Shown one piece after another: positions 44,827-56,447 of a stretch of DNA of 64,000 bases. This DNA is from Emergomyces orientalis (Eukaryota; Ascomycota; Eurotiomycetes; Onygenales; Ajellomycetaceae), in NCBI GenBank assembly GCA_002110485.1, contig MOWL01000068.1, positions 496,001-560,000 of the forward strand. The letters run 5' to 3'. Position 1 is the first letter of the stretch, and the number at the start of each line of letters is the position of its first letter. The notes below the pieces were generated by a model. It saw only the letters and a program-made list of their open reading frames with translations. It ran no database searches and was not told the DNA's origin. The position numbers and the translations under genes are program-made.

Positions 44827-45478
44827 CTTGAGGTCGCGTTTGTGGAAGGGGGGTTGCCCGTGAAAAAAATTTGCGTAACTAAAGACGCCTCGAATCTAAA
44901 GAACCCTTTGAGTGCAACAATTGGCGAGGAGAAGAACGATAAGGAACACTGACGTCCTGCGAAAGAAAGAGCTGAATGGGAATGGCCGTGAAGGAGTGGG
45001 ACAGTGGGGGAAGATGAGGTTGACAAAGAGAATGCCGCCGATGGGGTGGAGTTTGCCGAGTTCGGCGGATTTCGGTGAAAGAAGAGCTGGATCCACACAC
45101 TGTTTGGAGACTGTTTTTTGGGAGGCGCGGCAAATTTTCCTGTGTCTCGCGGCAAATTTACTCACATGACTTTAATTTAAACGATTACATAATGAAACGG
45201 TACGGTCACATGATTGCATGTCTTTTACGCGTCTGGCGTGTTTTGATCGCGATATCCATTCGACTTCCATCATCCCACTGCAATTGATCGACTCTTCGCC
45301 CACAACAACAAGTTCACTACCCCTCAATTCTGTAGCGCCGTACCCTTCCCACCACTGGTTTATAACGACAGTCCAACCGCGGATAATCTGGATGGCTTTT
45401 CTCTATCTCTAGAGGCCTCCCAGTTTTCCCCTTCACGCGGGAAAGCACGCCCTTTTCGAACCCTTAGCAAATGCCTCT
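44827..45478. promoter_or_regulatory. Bidirectional promoter region between the carrier and dna2
   Basis: 652 bp separate the two divergent start codons. A possible extra 5' exon of dna2 lies in 45218-45478, since the frame entering the chosen ATG is open back to a TAG at 45410. No specific regulator site was identified. Confidence 0.4.
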
Positions 45479-48400
45479 GTGATGCCAGTCGATGCCTTCG
45501 TTATATCATCAAATTCAAAATCTAAGTTAAATGCGTTTCGTTATGTTCCATTTGCACGACAATATTCTTACAATATGCCAATCGTCGACCAAAATCGCGA
45601 TGATCCGGCCGCAATGGACGTGGAAGACATGGAGATAGACGTTCGTGCGGGAGACGGGGACTTACCAGTACCCACTACGCAATCGAATGGAATGAAAGGC
45701 CCAGAGTCTCAGCCAGAAAAGGAATTGCCTCAAACCCCAGCACATAGAATCCCGCTAGCCGACCTGATCAGCAATACAGAGGAAGCTTTCAGCAGAGCCC
45801 CAGGAAAGGTTATCACTCCCGAAGACCATGTGTTTTGGAAGCACGAGCCATGCAACACAGACCCCAGAGACGCCTCGGGTTCGCCCGTTACAAGGGGGAT
45901 AAAGCGCCATAGAAGCGCATCACCAACCAGTTCCCCTCTGGGCGTGGATTCGAAAAACAATGTATTCAGCCCACATCCCTTGCAGAAGCTCCTAAAGACG
46001 CCCCAGCACGACATTGCCGCGGACCTTTGGAGCAAATACATTGGCAAAAGTACGGGAAAACCTGGTGGCGATGCTCCAAAGCCTCAGTTTGCGCATCTCA
46101 TCTCATCCTCGCCACAAACCCCCGCAGCTGTTCGGGCGAACAAGGAATCATCAACACTCCGCAGATCAAACAGTTGCAATGTCTACTGGCCGACATCTAA
46201 TTCGAAGAGAAGACGAGCTGACAATGCACAGCAGGCTGTGAACAGAGTTCGAGACATTTTTGCTGGATCGCGAAGCTCGCTCCTTGGCCCTGGCACTTCA
46301 AAGTCATCTAAAATCAGCCTCTTGGTGGGGAAAATTCAAGAAACCCTCTTGAAATCGCCGAGAGAAGAAATGTCAGGCCCGTCTAGCTCCACTCCTTTGC
46401 CCGAACGGTCTGATCATATGGCGGAATTCTCAGGATCACCGCCAAAACCTAGGAACGAAACTGAAAACAACCCAATCGACACACCCTCTAGAAGCTCAAG
46501 AAGAGTGATACTTAATGATGCTATTAGCAACGACGCCATGGATGCCATACAAGACTTGAATGCGATGTTGTCCGAGTTTGATGATGATGACCTAGATGAT
46601 GATTTTCTTGAATTTGCTGGGACGGCGGACAATCAACGTAAACCAGTGCATCCCGAAGTTGACGTACTTCCCGACGCCGTACAGGAGGAAAAGTTTACGG
46701 ATGTTATATGCACGATGCATACCAAACATGATAATCCTGTTTTCAATTCTACCAACGAAAACTATAAACAACACGCACCGCCAATTTCCCACCCCAATAC
46801 GAATTCCGATGAAGTTGATGAATTTAATGATAGTGACGACGACTTTCCCGAGGGAATGGAAGAAGTTTTAGCACGTTACGATATGAAAGAACAGACAAAT
46901 GCAGACAAACAGGCAAATAGCTCTTTAGAAGGACCACCCGTCCCTGGCCTAGGAGCAGCTGCAGCAGCGTGGAAGCAAGAAGCAGATACCCCCCCTCTAG
47001 AAAGACCGGGATCCACTTCCGGTGATGAATTCGATGAGGATATTGACCTGGAGTCCATTGAAGATGCAATGCAAAAGACTGCCGGTACCAATGTTTCGAG
47101 TCAAGTTGGTCATCCCATGTACTAAATCAGCACCTTTTAAGTTCTTTACTAAGTGGTCGAAAGAACCGTAAATCGCCACAGGCTATTAAACGGTATCTTA
47201 TTCTTGACTCGGCTGAGAATGTATATCTGAATTGCAAAGGGCAATCAAAGCCTCAAAAAGTATGGTTCCGATACATCGTATACTTAAAGATGTGCTAATA
47301 TCATGGTAGGTATTGTTTGTTCAGGAGGACAAAACCAAGATCAATCGAGCTATCACCTTACGGGAATCATGGTATGATACGCCCTGCACAAAGGGTTCTT
47401 ATATCCACCTCATCGGAACCTTTGATCTTATGGGACAATGCGTAGTGGACAATTTTGACAACATGATCATCCTTCACCCTGACCATCTAATCTCCGCAAC
47501 GGTGGTGGCGGACTCGTTTACATGTCCGCGCCGCGCTGTCCTCCAAGACCGCGTTAAAGCCACTAGTGAAGCCAGCAAGCCCCAAGTTTATGGTCATATT
47601 CTTCATGAGATTTTCCAAGCCGCCGCGAGCGCGAATTGCTGGGAGCTAAATTGGTTGCGTGAAGTTATTTCGCGCACTTTGGAACACTATGTGGAGAGTT
47701 TGTATGAGATTCAAGTCGAGCTCCCCGAAGCCACCGAGTATCTAATGAGCAAAATGCCCGCTTTAAGAGCGTGGGCAGACATGTTCATGCGGTCGCGCCC
47801 TACGGTATGAACCGCTCCGTTTGTTTCACACTTTGAAATTTGCAAGCATTCTGACGAGCGTACAGATCGGGTCGATTATGGAAGACAGGAATGGCACCAG
47901 TTCGTGTATGAGCATCAACAAGCTTCTCGAAGTCGAGGAACATATCTGGTCTCCTATGTACGGATTGAAGGGCAATGTCGATGCGACTGTGCAAGTGGTC
48001 GTTCAGGAAGGGACGGAGCGAAAGACGCTTACTGTCCCATTCGAATTGAAAACCGGACGCAACAATTCGAACGAGGCTCACAGGGCGCAAACAGCATTGT
48101 ACACCTTGCTCCTTTCTGACCGATACGGTATGTTCTCGCCCCACCACAAATGGTACTGATTCGCTAACCAGTTATCTGTAGATATCGATGTGACCTTTGG
48201 AATACTTTACTATCTCGAAGCAACGAAGACCTTCCGAATTCGAGCTATCCGAAGCGAAATCCGTCAAATGATCCAGCAGCGCAACCGGCTCGCTGAGTTT
48301 ATATGTAAAAAATCAGACTTGCCTCCAATGCTTAAAAAGCCGCGGATATGTAACCAGTGCTATGCCAAAAATGCTTGTTTCATCTACCACAAAGTTATGG

Positions 48401-50766
48401 ATGACGGGGATGAAGAGAGCAGCGGAATGGGAAGTAGCTTCCTTGATGTTGTTGGACATCTTACACCCTCCCATCAAAATTTTTTCAAGAAATGGGATGC
48501 ACTTTTGACCATGGAAGAGCGAGATATCATGAAATTTCGAAGGGAGTTGTGGACCATGTTAAGTAATGAACGCGAAGGGGTTGGCCGCTGCTTTGGAAAC
48601 GTCATGGTCGAGCCTGGGTCCGCTTACGAAGAAACAGATGTACCAAAAATCAATCGTTTTAGGTATACCTTTTTCAAACACCACCCTCCTCCGAACTTCT
48701 CCTTTGGGGACTCGCAGCTTAGCGTTGGGGAGCCCATCGTTGTTTCCGATGAAAAGGGCCATTTTGCACTTGCCAACGGTTATGTCACGCATATTAGTCG
48801 TAAGCGGATCTCGGTTGCAGTTGACCGGCGGCTCCATAATGTGCGAACGAGATGTTCAAATTTTGATGCAGATAGACATCAAGCCTTTACCGGAATCATG
48901 GAGATAGTTGAAACTAGCGGAGGTGAATCTACGATTGTACCTGAAAACATTGAAGATACGAATTTGTATCGTCTGGACAAGGACGAATTCAGCAATGGGA
49001 TGGCCACCGTCCGAAATAATCTTGTCTGTATGATGGATAGGAACGTGTTCCAAGCTAGGCAGCTCAGAGATCTGATTATCGATGGCCATGCTCCTTCATT
49101 CAAGTCAACCTCTTCATCAACCATACCGTGCCTTGGTGGAACAGAACTAAATATCGACCAAAAGCAAGCTATCGAGAAAGTGATGAGCGCAAACGATTAT
49201 GCTCTGGTCTTAGGGATGCCGGGAACAGGAAAAACAACTACCATAGCCCATATCATCCGGGCTCTGGTTTCTCAAGGGAAAAGCGTTCTCCTCACCTCTT
49301 ATACCCATACGGCTGTTGATAATATTTTGTTAAAAATAAAGGACGACAACATCCGCATTTTAAGACTGGGTGCCACAACAAAAATCCACCCAGATGTCCA
49401 GAAGTTTGCTGATTTGGCAGCTACTCCCAAAAAAACAATCGAGGAGTTAAGGGACATTTATGAAAATTCTAGGATTGTGGCAACCACATGCTTGGGAATT
49501 AACCATCCTATATTTAACAATCGTACCTTTGACTACTGCATTGTTGACGAGGCGTCCCAAATTACTCTCCCAGTCTGCCTCGGCCCTATTCGTATGGCGA
49601 AAACATTCATCCTTGTCGGAGACCACTATCAGCTTCCTCCACTCGTTCAGGATAAGGAAGCCCAAGAAGGTGGGTTGGATGTAAGCTTGTTTAAGCTTCT
49701 CTGTGATTTGCAGCCGGCCTCTGTCGTCAACTTAGAACACCAATACCGAATGTGTGAAGATATAATGCTCCTTTCAAACACCCTTATATACTCCGGACAT
49801 CTCAAATGTGGAACAGTAGAAGTGGCTAGAAATTACCTCAAAATTCCCAACCTCGGTGGGTTAAAACAACACCATGTCAATTCATTATCGTTGCCTCCAA
49901 ACCCCCGAAACTACTGTCTAGGCTCTCGCTACGGACGTTGCTGGATCCGCGATCTGCTCGACCCTGTCGCTAAAACTAGACTTGTCAACACCGATCCCTT
50001 AGAACCCCAGGCCTTAGAGTCATCCAAGGGTTCTCGTATCATCAATCCCATCGAAGCCACGCTTTGCGCGCAGCTCGTTGAATCATTTATTTCCGTGGGT
50101 ATTCCAGCCCGAGACATCGGCATCATTACACTCTACCGAAGCCAATTATCCATCCTGAAACAGAACCTCCGCCATCATCCCGACCTGGAAATGCACACGG
50201 CAGACCGGTTCCAGGGTCGTGATAAGGAAATCATCATCATGAGTTGCGTTCGCAGCAACTCAGAGCGGAATGTTGGCGAGCTATTTCGGGATTGGAGACG
50301 TGTGAACGTCGCGTTTACTCGCGCGCGAACTAAGTTGCTTATTGTCGGGAGCAAGAATACGCTCCGTGACGGCAATGAACTACTCGGGAAATTTGTCAAC
50401 CTGATGGATGGGAAGGCTTGGACGTATGACTTGCCGCGTACAGCTGTTGAGGAACATGTTTTTGAAAATTCCGAGAATGGGCAGACGCAGTTGAGCCCGC
50501 GGAAAGGCATGGAAGTCGTGCGGTCGGACTCCACTAGCCCGAAGAAACGAACGAGCCTGGTGAAGAAAAGCCCACAAAAGAGAATCTCAGTTCGTGACCA
50601 GAGTCCTTTGAAAGATCAACAGCGGGTGGCGCTGAGCCCAGTCAAAAATAGACAGACACCGGTTAGTTTGAGGAGACCGGAGAAAATGGGTGGGAAAGCA
50701 CTGGGTGGTGCGAGGATTGTAGCTACAAGGCCAGTATTGAGGGATGTGCTGAATGATTTGAAATAG
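45479..50766 (+). CDS. dna2: DNA replication helicase/nuclease Dna2
   Basis: Exons 45479-47092, 47182-47259, 47310-47804, 47866-48127 and 48182-50766 give 1677 aa. The N-terminal ~530 residues are disordered and acidic. The RecB-like nuclease has DSFTCPRRAVLQDR, YGHILHEIFQ, GNVDATV and PFELKTGR (Glu789, Lys791); CPRR and CNQCYAKNAC supply iron-sulfur cysteines. The SF1 helicase follows: GMPGTGKTTT Walker A (from ~1161), VDEASQ, GDHYQLPP, EHQYRM, DRFQGRDKEII and VAFTRARTKL. Dna2 trims Okazaki flaps and resects broken ends. The C-terminal ~90 residues carry five SPxK-type sites (SPRK, SPKK, SPQK, SPLK, SPVK). The N-terminus is uncertain: an upstream exon ending through AG at about 45410 would add residues. 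The position of intron 1 is the least certain junction. Confidence 0.92.
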
Positions 50767-51253
50767 TGCCAAAGGGATTGTTTATATGTGTGGGTTGTGA
50801 TCATTTCTTTTTCGGTCTTATTCACCTTAAATTTTGGTATAACTATTATCTACGCGTTGGATGACGAGTTCAGCTTGATGCTCACTCTGCGGTGTTCTTA
50901 TTTTTCATGCCAGCTTGTCAATGTACCCCCTACACATAGAGGGGTTTCCTTCCATTGTAGAGAGCGATGAGCGGCTTTTTCTTGTTTATACAACAGGCTA
51001 GAGCAGCACTAACATAAAATATCACTTGCTACAGCACCACGTTATTTCATCTCGCATCATGCTGTATTCATTCCCTTTCGACTCATGTAAATAAGGTACG
51101 ATAAAACTTAATGTCGTATTTTCCACCATTTCCATTTCATTCTGTAAATAATGCATTACTTAATACTGTAAAACATTAGTGCCATACCATAGCCTACTAT
51201 ACAGATATGGCGGATTTCTTTTTGTTCCCCTAGCTCGTTCAATTTTAACTTGA
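50767..51253. other. Convergent 3' intergenic region of dna2 and rpp40
   Basis: AT-rich terminator-type sequence of 487 bp with no gene seen. Confidence 0.5.
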
Positions 51254-52964
51254 TCAGCTATACGACGAGCCTCCTGCATATTCCCAGCAGATGAACTGGC
51301 GCTGGGGCCGGTCTCTGGCTGCTGACGTTTCCGAAGCCTGTTCTTCAACAGGTTCTTTACTCAACGGCTGTGATAACACCGTATATCCGTCTCTACTTTC
51401 CACCGCCTCCCTTCCTAGTGCGTACGACGTAAGGGCAAACCAGCCATCGGGTTTCGAAGGGCCAGACGATAATTGCCGCCTATACACCACCATTGATCGT
51501 TAGTAAAGTTTATTTATTATTAAATCTGTAGATTTTCGGAAGTACAAAACGGGTATTAACACGGGTTGGAAGTGGAGATGTTTTGGGACCTTTAGCCCGG
51601 CAACTTGGTCGATTGCTGGCTCCATAGATGACAAAATAACGGAATGAACTCACAAAGTGACTGCAAATAGCTGTGTTATCCACGAAGAAGGAAGCAATCC
51701 TGCCCAGGAAATCTTAACTAGATCGACTGGTGCACACTCATCCTGGTTCGGGGGTGCGTAGCGACTCAAATATGGATCAATGGTATCGTCGGCATGCACG
51801 CGTGGAGAATCGAGGAAAACCAGTCCGAGCCATTCTTGAATCTCACCGCAAGTTTCGTGGAGGTATTCTTTTCCGGCGTCGGTTTCGAGGCCTGACATAT
51901 ATATCGGTGGAACCATGATCTTCACGAGAGTTTTCACGATAGGGGTACATTGTACTATATGGGGGTAATGTTTTTTCATTGGAGCTTCTGCATGGACAAT
52001 GTCAGGATAAACAAAGGGGTGGAAAGTAAGAACAAGGGATAAAACAGCAAGCGAATAATTTTACCTTCTTCTGAGTAGGTTGGCGATGGGGTTAGGTCGC
52101 AAAACAACCAAGTTACAGATGTGGTCAGTACGTTCTTGAAAGCCCATACGATCCGCTCGAAACCCTTTTTCCCGTGAAGCATTGATGGTAGCCTAAGGTT
52201 AATTTCCACAGCTAGACATGTAAAATTTAGCCATTAGCTCTGGCTTTAATAAAAGAATGAAATAAAGAAATTAAATACCGTATCTCTCCTTTTCATGTTT
52301 TCTCCCTCCACTGCGGATTGATTTGCCATCGAGGCCAGCCCGCTCAAACGAGTTCTTATCCAACTCCAATCGAAGAACTCCTGGAGAAATTCGTTAGTAT
52401 TGATATTAATTTATGACTATATAGCTATAAGAGAGAGGATATGGCGAACCATTTTTGAGCGTGTACACATTATCCACGCCGCACCTGCCCTCTGAGATCA
52501 GAAGGATATCGCCTATTACACGGTATTAGAAGTTGATATTAAGTCGAAATAACCAAGAAAGGAAAAACAAAAGCCTTTTGAATACCAATTTTGACATAAG
52601 CATTAAAAAATTCATGCTCCAGCAGAGCCGCCAATGGCATGATCACTTTGGCATATTGGGGCGTTCGAATCCGACTGGATATGGTATCCCAAACCGAGTC
52701 ATAAATTTCCTTAGGCAGGAGGAGCGATGTCTTTTAAGTAGACGTTAGAAAACTAACACCTGCATAAATTCTTTGCGCACTGGCGGAGTTACTCAAGGGG
52801 GGCGAAACGAGCCTACTTACAGAGTGCACAAAAGGGTGCTTCGAGAATGAGGAAAAGGGAGAGTATTTATTGGGCGGCTGTTGGGGGTCAACGAAGGGAG
52901 GTAGTTTCCCGATGGTGGTGTAGCATTTCTCTTTTCGTAAATCAGGATCGTCTATTTCATACAT
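51254..52964 (-). CDS. rpp40: RNase P/MRP subunit Rpp40-like protein
   Basis: Seven minus-strand exons: 52964-52821, 52730-52586, 52512-52450, 52380-52279, 52211-52065, 51987-51654 and 51479-51254. They give 386 aa. Introns are 67-90 bp, except the last at 174 bp, which has a perfect TACTAAC branch site. Landmarks of the Ribonuc_P_40 family are KCYTTIGKLPPFVDPQQPP near the start, CGVDNVYTLKNGVLRLELDK, PSMLHGKKGFERIVWAFKNV and SVTWLFCDL in the middle, and LGLVFLDSPRV, GWFALTSYALGREAV and FICWEYAG near the end. The human homologue is a protein subunit of RNase P and MRP, which process tRNA and rRNA precursors. The start is the first ATG of the frame. Divergent from tex1 with about 1 kb between start codons. 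Confidence 0.85.
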
Positions 52965-53977
52965 CCTGCTGGTATTTATTTGCGCTTGCTATTTTTAGCT
53001 GTAAGAGCTCTGAGATGTGTCAACCGCGCACTGAAGGAATGGGTGCTGGTAGAGAAGAGGGTGCGGTCACCATAAGCTTGGCCGGGAAGATCGTGGTAAT
53101 AAGCTTAAATTTAGACTCCACAGGTTACCTCCCCTTCCCCCGCGCCAGGTCCCCGCTGCTTATAATTTTCATATGCCTTCTTCTTACGGGACCATTAGCG
53201 TGATTAGATTAGTTGAACGACTTCTAATGTAAAATCTGAGGTTACTAAACCTTGTTTATATCAGTTTTCCATAGCTTGAGTTGTCTCAGATGCACCCCTA
53301 CTCAAGGCTGCTTTGAACCTTGGAACCTTGCTGAACATATCACTAACTGTCCTACACCTCCTTCCTTGACATGCTGTTTAGTACCTCCAAGATTATAGAT
53401 CTATATACATTATAACTGTACACCCCTACTGTGAGTCCGCTACTTATCTGACCTGAGGACACCAATTGTGAACTTGAATACAATGCGCCCCAACGCAGGA
53501 GAAAGTGAATTTTTATTCGATGTATGTATATTTCAGCAAAATTGCCCTCGTCTTTGCCCCAAAAAGACACCAAGGAAACTTAAATAATTCCAGCATATAA
53601 TCTATCGGGACGGTACCTGATAACTAAAATATAATTTGAAGGCCAGCTGGTTGAATTGTGTTTAAAAACCAAAACCAAACTTGGATCTTGAGTTTCCAAG
53701 GGGCAGCCCTTGCCGAAGAAGCGATAAACGCAAGCGCCAGTAAGCCAAGCCATCCCGCTCAGGGCAGGATCTAGCGGCCTCAAACTCAATGTACCCAGAC
53801 GCTCCAGACCTAGACTGCGATTTCGATACCGCACGACCCCCACGCCCCGCTGCCACCGCAATAACGCCCTACGGCCCGCTTGGACACCATGAGCATATCT
53901 CATCGTATCTTGCGAAACTAGGGCAGTTTCCTGTTAACTATACTCTCGAGGGGCTTGGACTTCTGTCATCCACCAAT
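52965..53977. promoter_or_regulatory. Divergent promoter region between rpp40 and tex1
   Basis: About 1 kb with no conserved frame. The frame of tex1 is open from 53789, but the family start matches the ATG at 53978. Confidence 0.4.
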
Positions 53978-55331
53978 ATGCCGCCGGCTCCATCTCGAAG
54001 AATGGTCCCAAAGGACCGCTTTGGCCAACTGTTCGGCAGCTTGAAAGTTCAGAGCTATTATGATCCTGCAGCGCGGGGTCCGGGCTCTCATACGTATGGA
54101 TTATCAATTCTTCAAACTTTTTAGCTTCATACCTTCAAACTAACAATGCGCCCTGGTTTTAGTATTCGCACTCTTGCATGGAATCCGACAGGCAGCTTGA
54201 TCGCAACCGGCTCTGTGGATCGCACCCTACGCATTTGGAACCCCGAGCGCACACATGTCAAGTACTCGACGGAACTACGTGGACATTCTTCTGGTATAGA
54301 AAAAGTTGCTTTCAACCCGGTCAAAGAATCGGAATTGGCAAGTTGTTCGAGTGATGGGACCGTTCGTTTTTGGGATGTGCGATCCAAGACATGTATCAGC
54401 CGTGTCGATGTAGGAGGTGAGGCCTTTACCATGACATGGGCTGCTGATGGGAGTGTAATACTCGTGGGTAGGAAGGTTCGTTCGCGCAATGCGTGCAAAT
54501 AGTTACAATCTCAACTGTCTTTATTTCCCCCCTGATTTAGTCAGCATCATTCGCAGCTCAAAGGGAGCAGTTGATCTCGCCCAGTGAGCTTATATTTCTG
54601 TGATTTACCTCTAGGATGACACATTAATACCCATCTCAGTCGAATCTCCGTCTACTCCCACCCTCCAAACACCACCTGGAACGACTGCCCAGACGAACAT
54701 CTTCAAAGCCCTCACGCCACACCCACAACCAGTCCAAACTAACGCCACGACCTTTTCACATTCTTTCAATACCTCCGATCTCGACCTCTTTCTCACAACC
54801 GGTGATGGCACTGTAAAAGTCGTCTCCTACCCTTCGTTCAACCCTCTCCACACAATCCACGCCCACACATCAGCCTGCCTTTCAATCGCCCTCAGCCCTA
54901 CATCCCGCTACCTAGCCGTTGGCGGCAGCGACGCTCTCATATCCCTCTGGGACACTGCAGACTGGATCTGCAAACGTACCGTGTCAAGTGCCAACGGCGG
55001 CGCCGTGCGGGGTGTGAGCTGGAGCTGGGACGGTCGATTTATTGTGGGAGCGTGCGACGAGCCCGGATGTGGCGGTTCCGGGCTTGAAATTTTTCACGCT
55101 GAAACAGGAGAAAGTGTATATACTATTCCTACAGGTGGAGGGCTGGGTTCTGGCGCTGGAGCCAACGGGATAGCGGGAATCGCAGGCGGCCCTGGAACTT
55201 CTGCGGGCGTACCGGCTGTCGCATGGCATCCGTCTCGATACTGGCTTGCTTATTCTGTCACTGCCGATGGGATGGGGAGTAGTAGTGGCGGATTAAGGAT
55301 TGTTGGGGCGGGGAGTAGCGGCCCGTTGTGA
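53978..55331 (+). CDS. tex1: THO complex subunit Tex1/THOC3, WD40 protein
   Basis: Exons 53978-54093, 54163-54475 and 54615-55331 give 381 aa. WD40 repeats are visible: TLAWNPTGSLIATGSVDRTLRIWN, written here as TLAWNPTGSLIATGS then DRTLRIWN; KVAFNPVKESELASCSSDG then VRFWD; TWAADGSVILVG; LDLFLTTGDGTVKV; SIALSPTSRYLAVGGSD then ISLWD; and WSWDGRFIVGACDE. The opening FGQLFGSLKVQSYYDPAARG block is typical of fungal Tex1. THO couples transcription elongation to mRNA export in the nucleus. The last propeller blade contains a Gly/Ala-rich insertion (about residues 325-345). Intron 2 is 139 bp, with a weak GTTCGT donor. An upstream ATG at 53789 is possible. Confidence 0.85.
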
Positions 55332-56447
55332 CATGCCTAGTATCAACCCTAGGAAACTTACGGTGGCCAATTGATCAGCCTGTCCCCCAATAAGTACACA
55401 GGTAGAAGAAGAAAGAGCCAGTACAGGCAAAGGGCCAGATAGGGGGTGAGAGATTTATTTATTTTTGCCTTTTCGAAAAAGCGGATATTTTCTCTTCCTT
55501 CGCTTCATTGGGAACCTGTAATACTTTTTATGCAACCAATATATCACCTCCTGTATTCATGACGTGTATTTATAAATTTGATTTTTACATTTTAGAGCAC
55601 CAGTTGTAAATTGCCTTCCCCTATCTATGGTGGAGGGATGTAGAGCCGATTTCTAACAGAAGGTTTTGTGGTCAACCTGCTTTTCGTATGATATTTAGAG
55701 AGAGTTCACATTCTAAAGTAGGTCAAACTTATTTTTAAGGGGGGTTGAATTATTATTCGGATCGAAAACGTGAGTAATGCCGAGTTAATGCCCATTCAAA
55801 CTAAAAATCAGGTGTTTGGTGGTAGTATATACTGAATGACACTGAAGTTAAGATGGTAAAACATAAACATATACCAACTGACTGCTTCATCGATTTTTAC
55901 TTGCCCCAGACGTACTCCATCCCTCCATCGTTTCAAGAAAAGAAAGACATGACACTTTATTCGGAGCCAACGCCACAATTCGCTACGTATTTCATAAAAT
56001 CGTCACCAGCGCAAAAGAGTCCAATAGAATAAAATAGATAAAACCCCAAGAGAGAAAGAAAAAAAGGGGGGAATGAAGAGACAGGGGGGGAGAGGAGGGG
56101 AGGGAGGGGGTGGAGTTAAAGAAAGAAATACACGGAAATACGAAATCCCAATCCCGTCCAGCCGAAAAGACCCTCCCAAATTCGCCCAAGGTGAAAATAT
56201 ATCCCAGGCTCTTACCACTCTTCTAAAAGTTTGCCGTGGTTTCCATATGTATTGATATGTCAAGTGAAGTTTGGGTGTGTTTAAAAGGCGAGTAGGACAT
56301 TGTAAAGTCACATGTTCGAAACATAGGGTTAGTGTTATACAGCAGCCAGAATAGCAGAAGGAGCGTTGGATATAAAAATAATAAAAAAAGGGAACAAAAC
56401 AGAAGGGCAGAAAAGCCAAGCAAGTCAAGATGCCACTTGGAATCGGA
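55332..56447. other. Convergent 3' intergenic region
   Basis: Lies between the tex1 and Zn2Cys6 gene stops. Contains a G-rich purine tract (56066-56114) on the plus strand. No gene seen. Confidence 0.45.
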
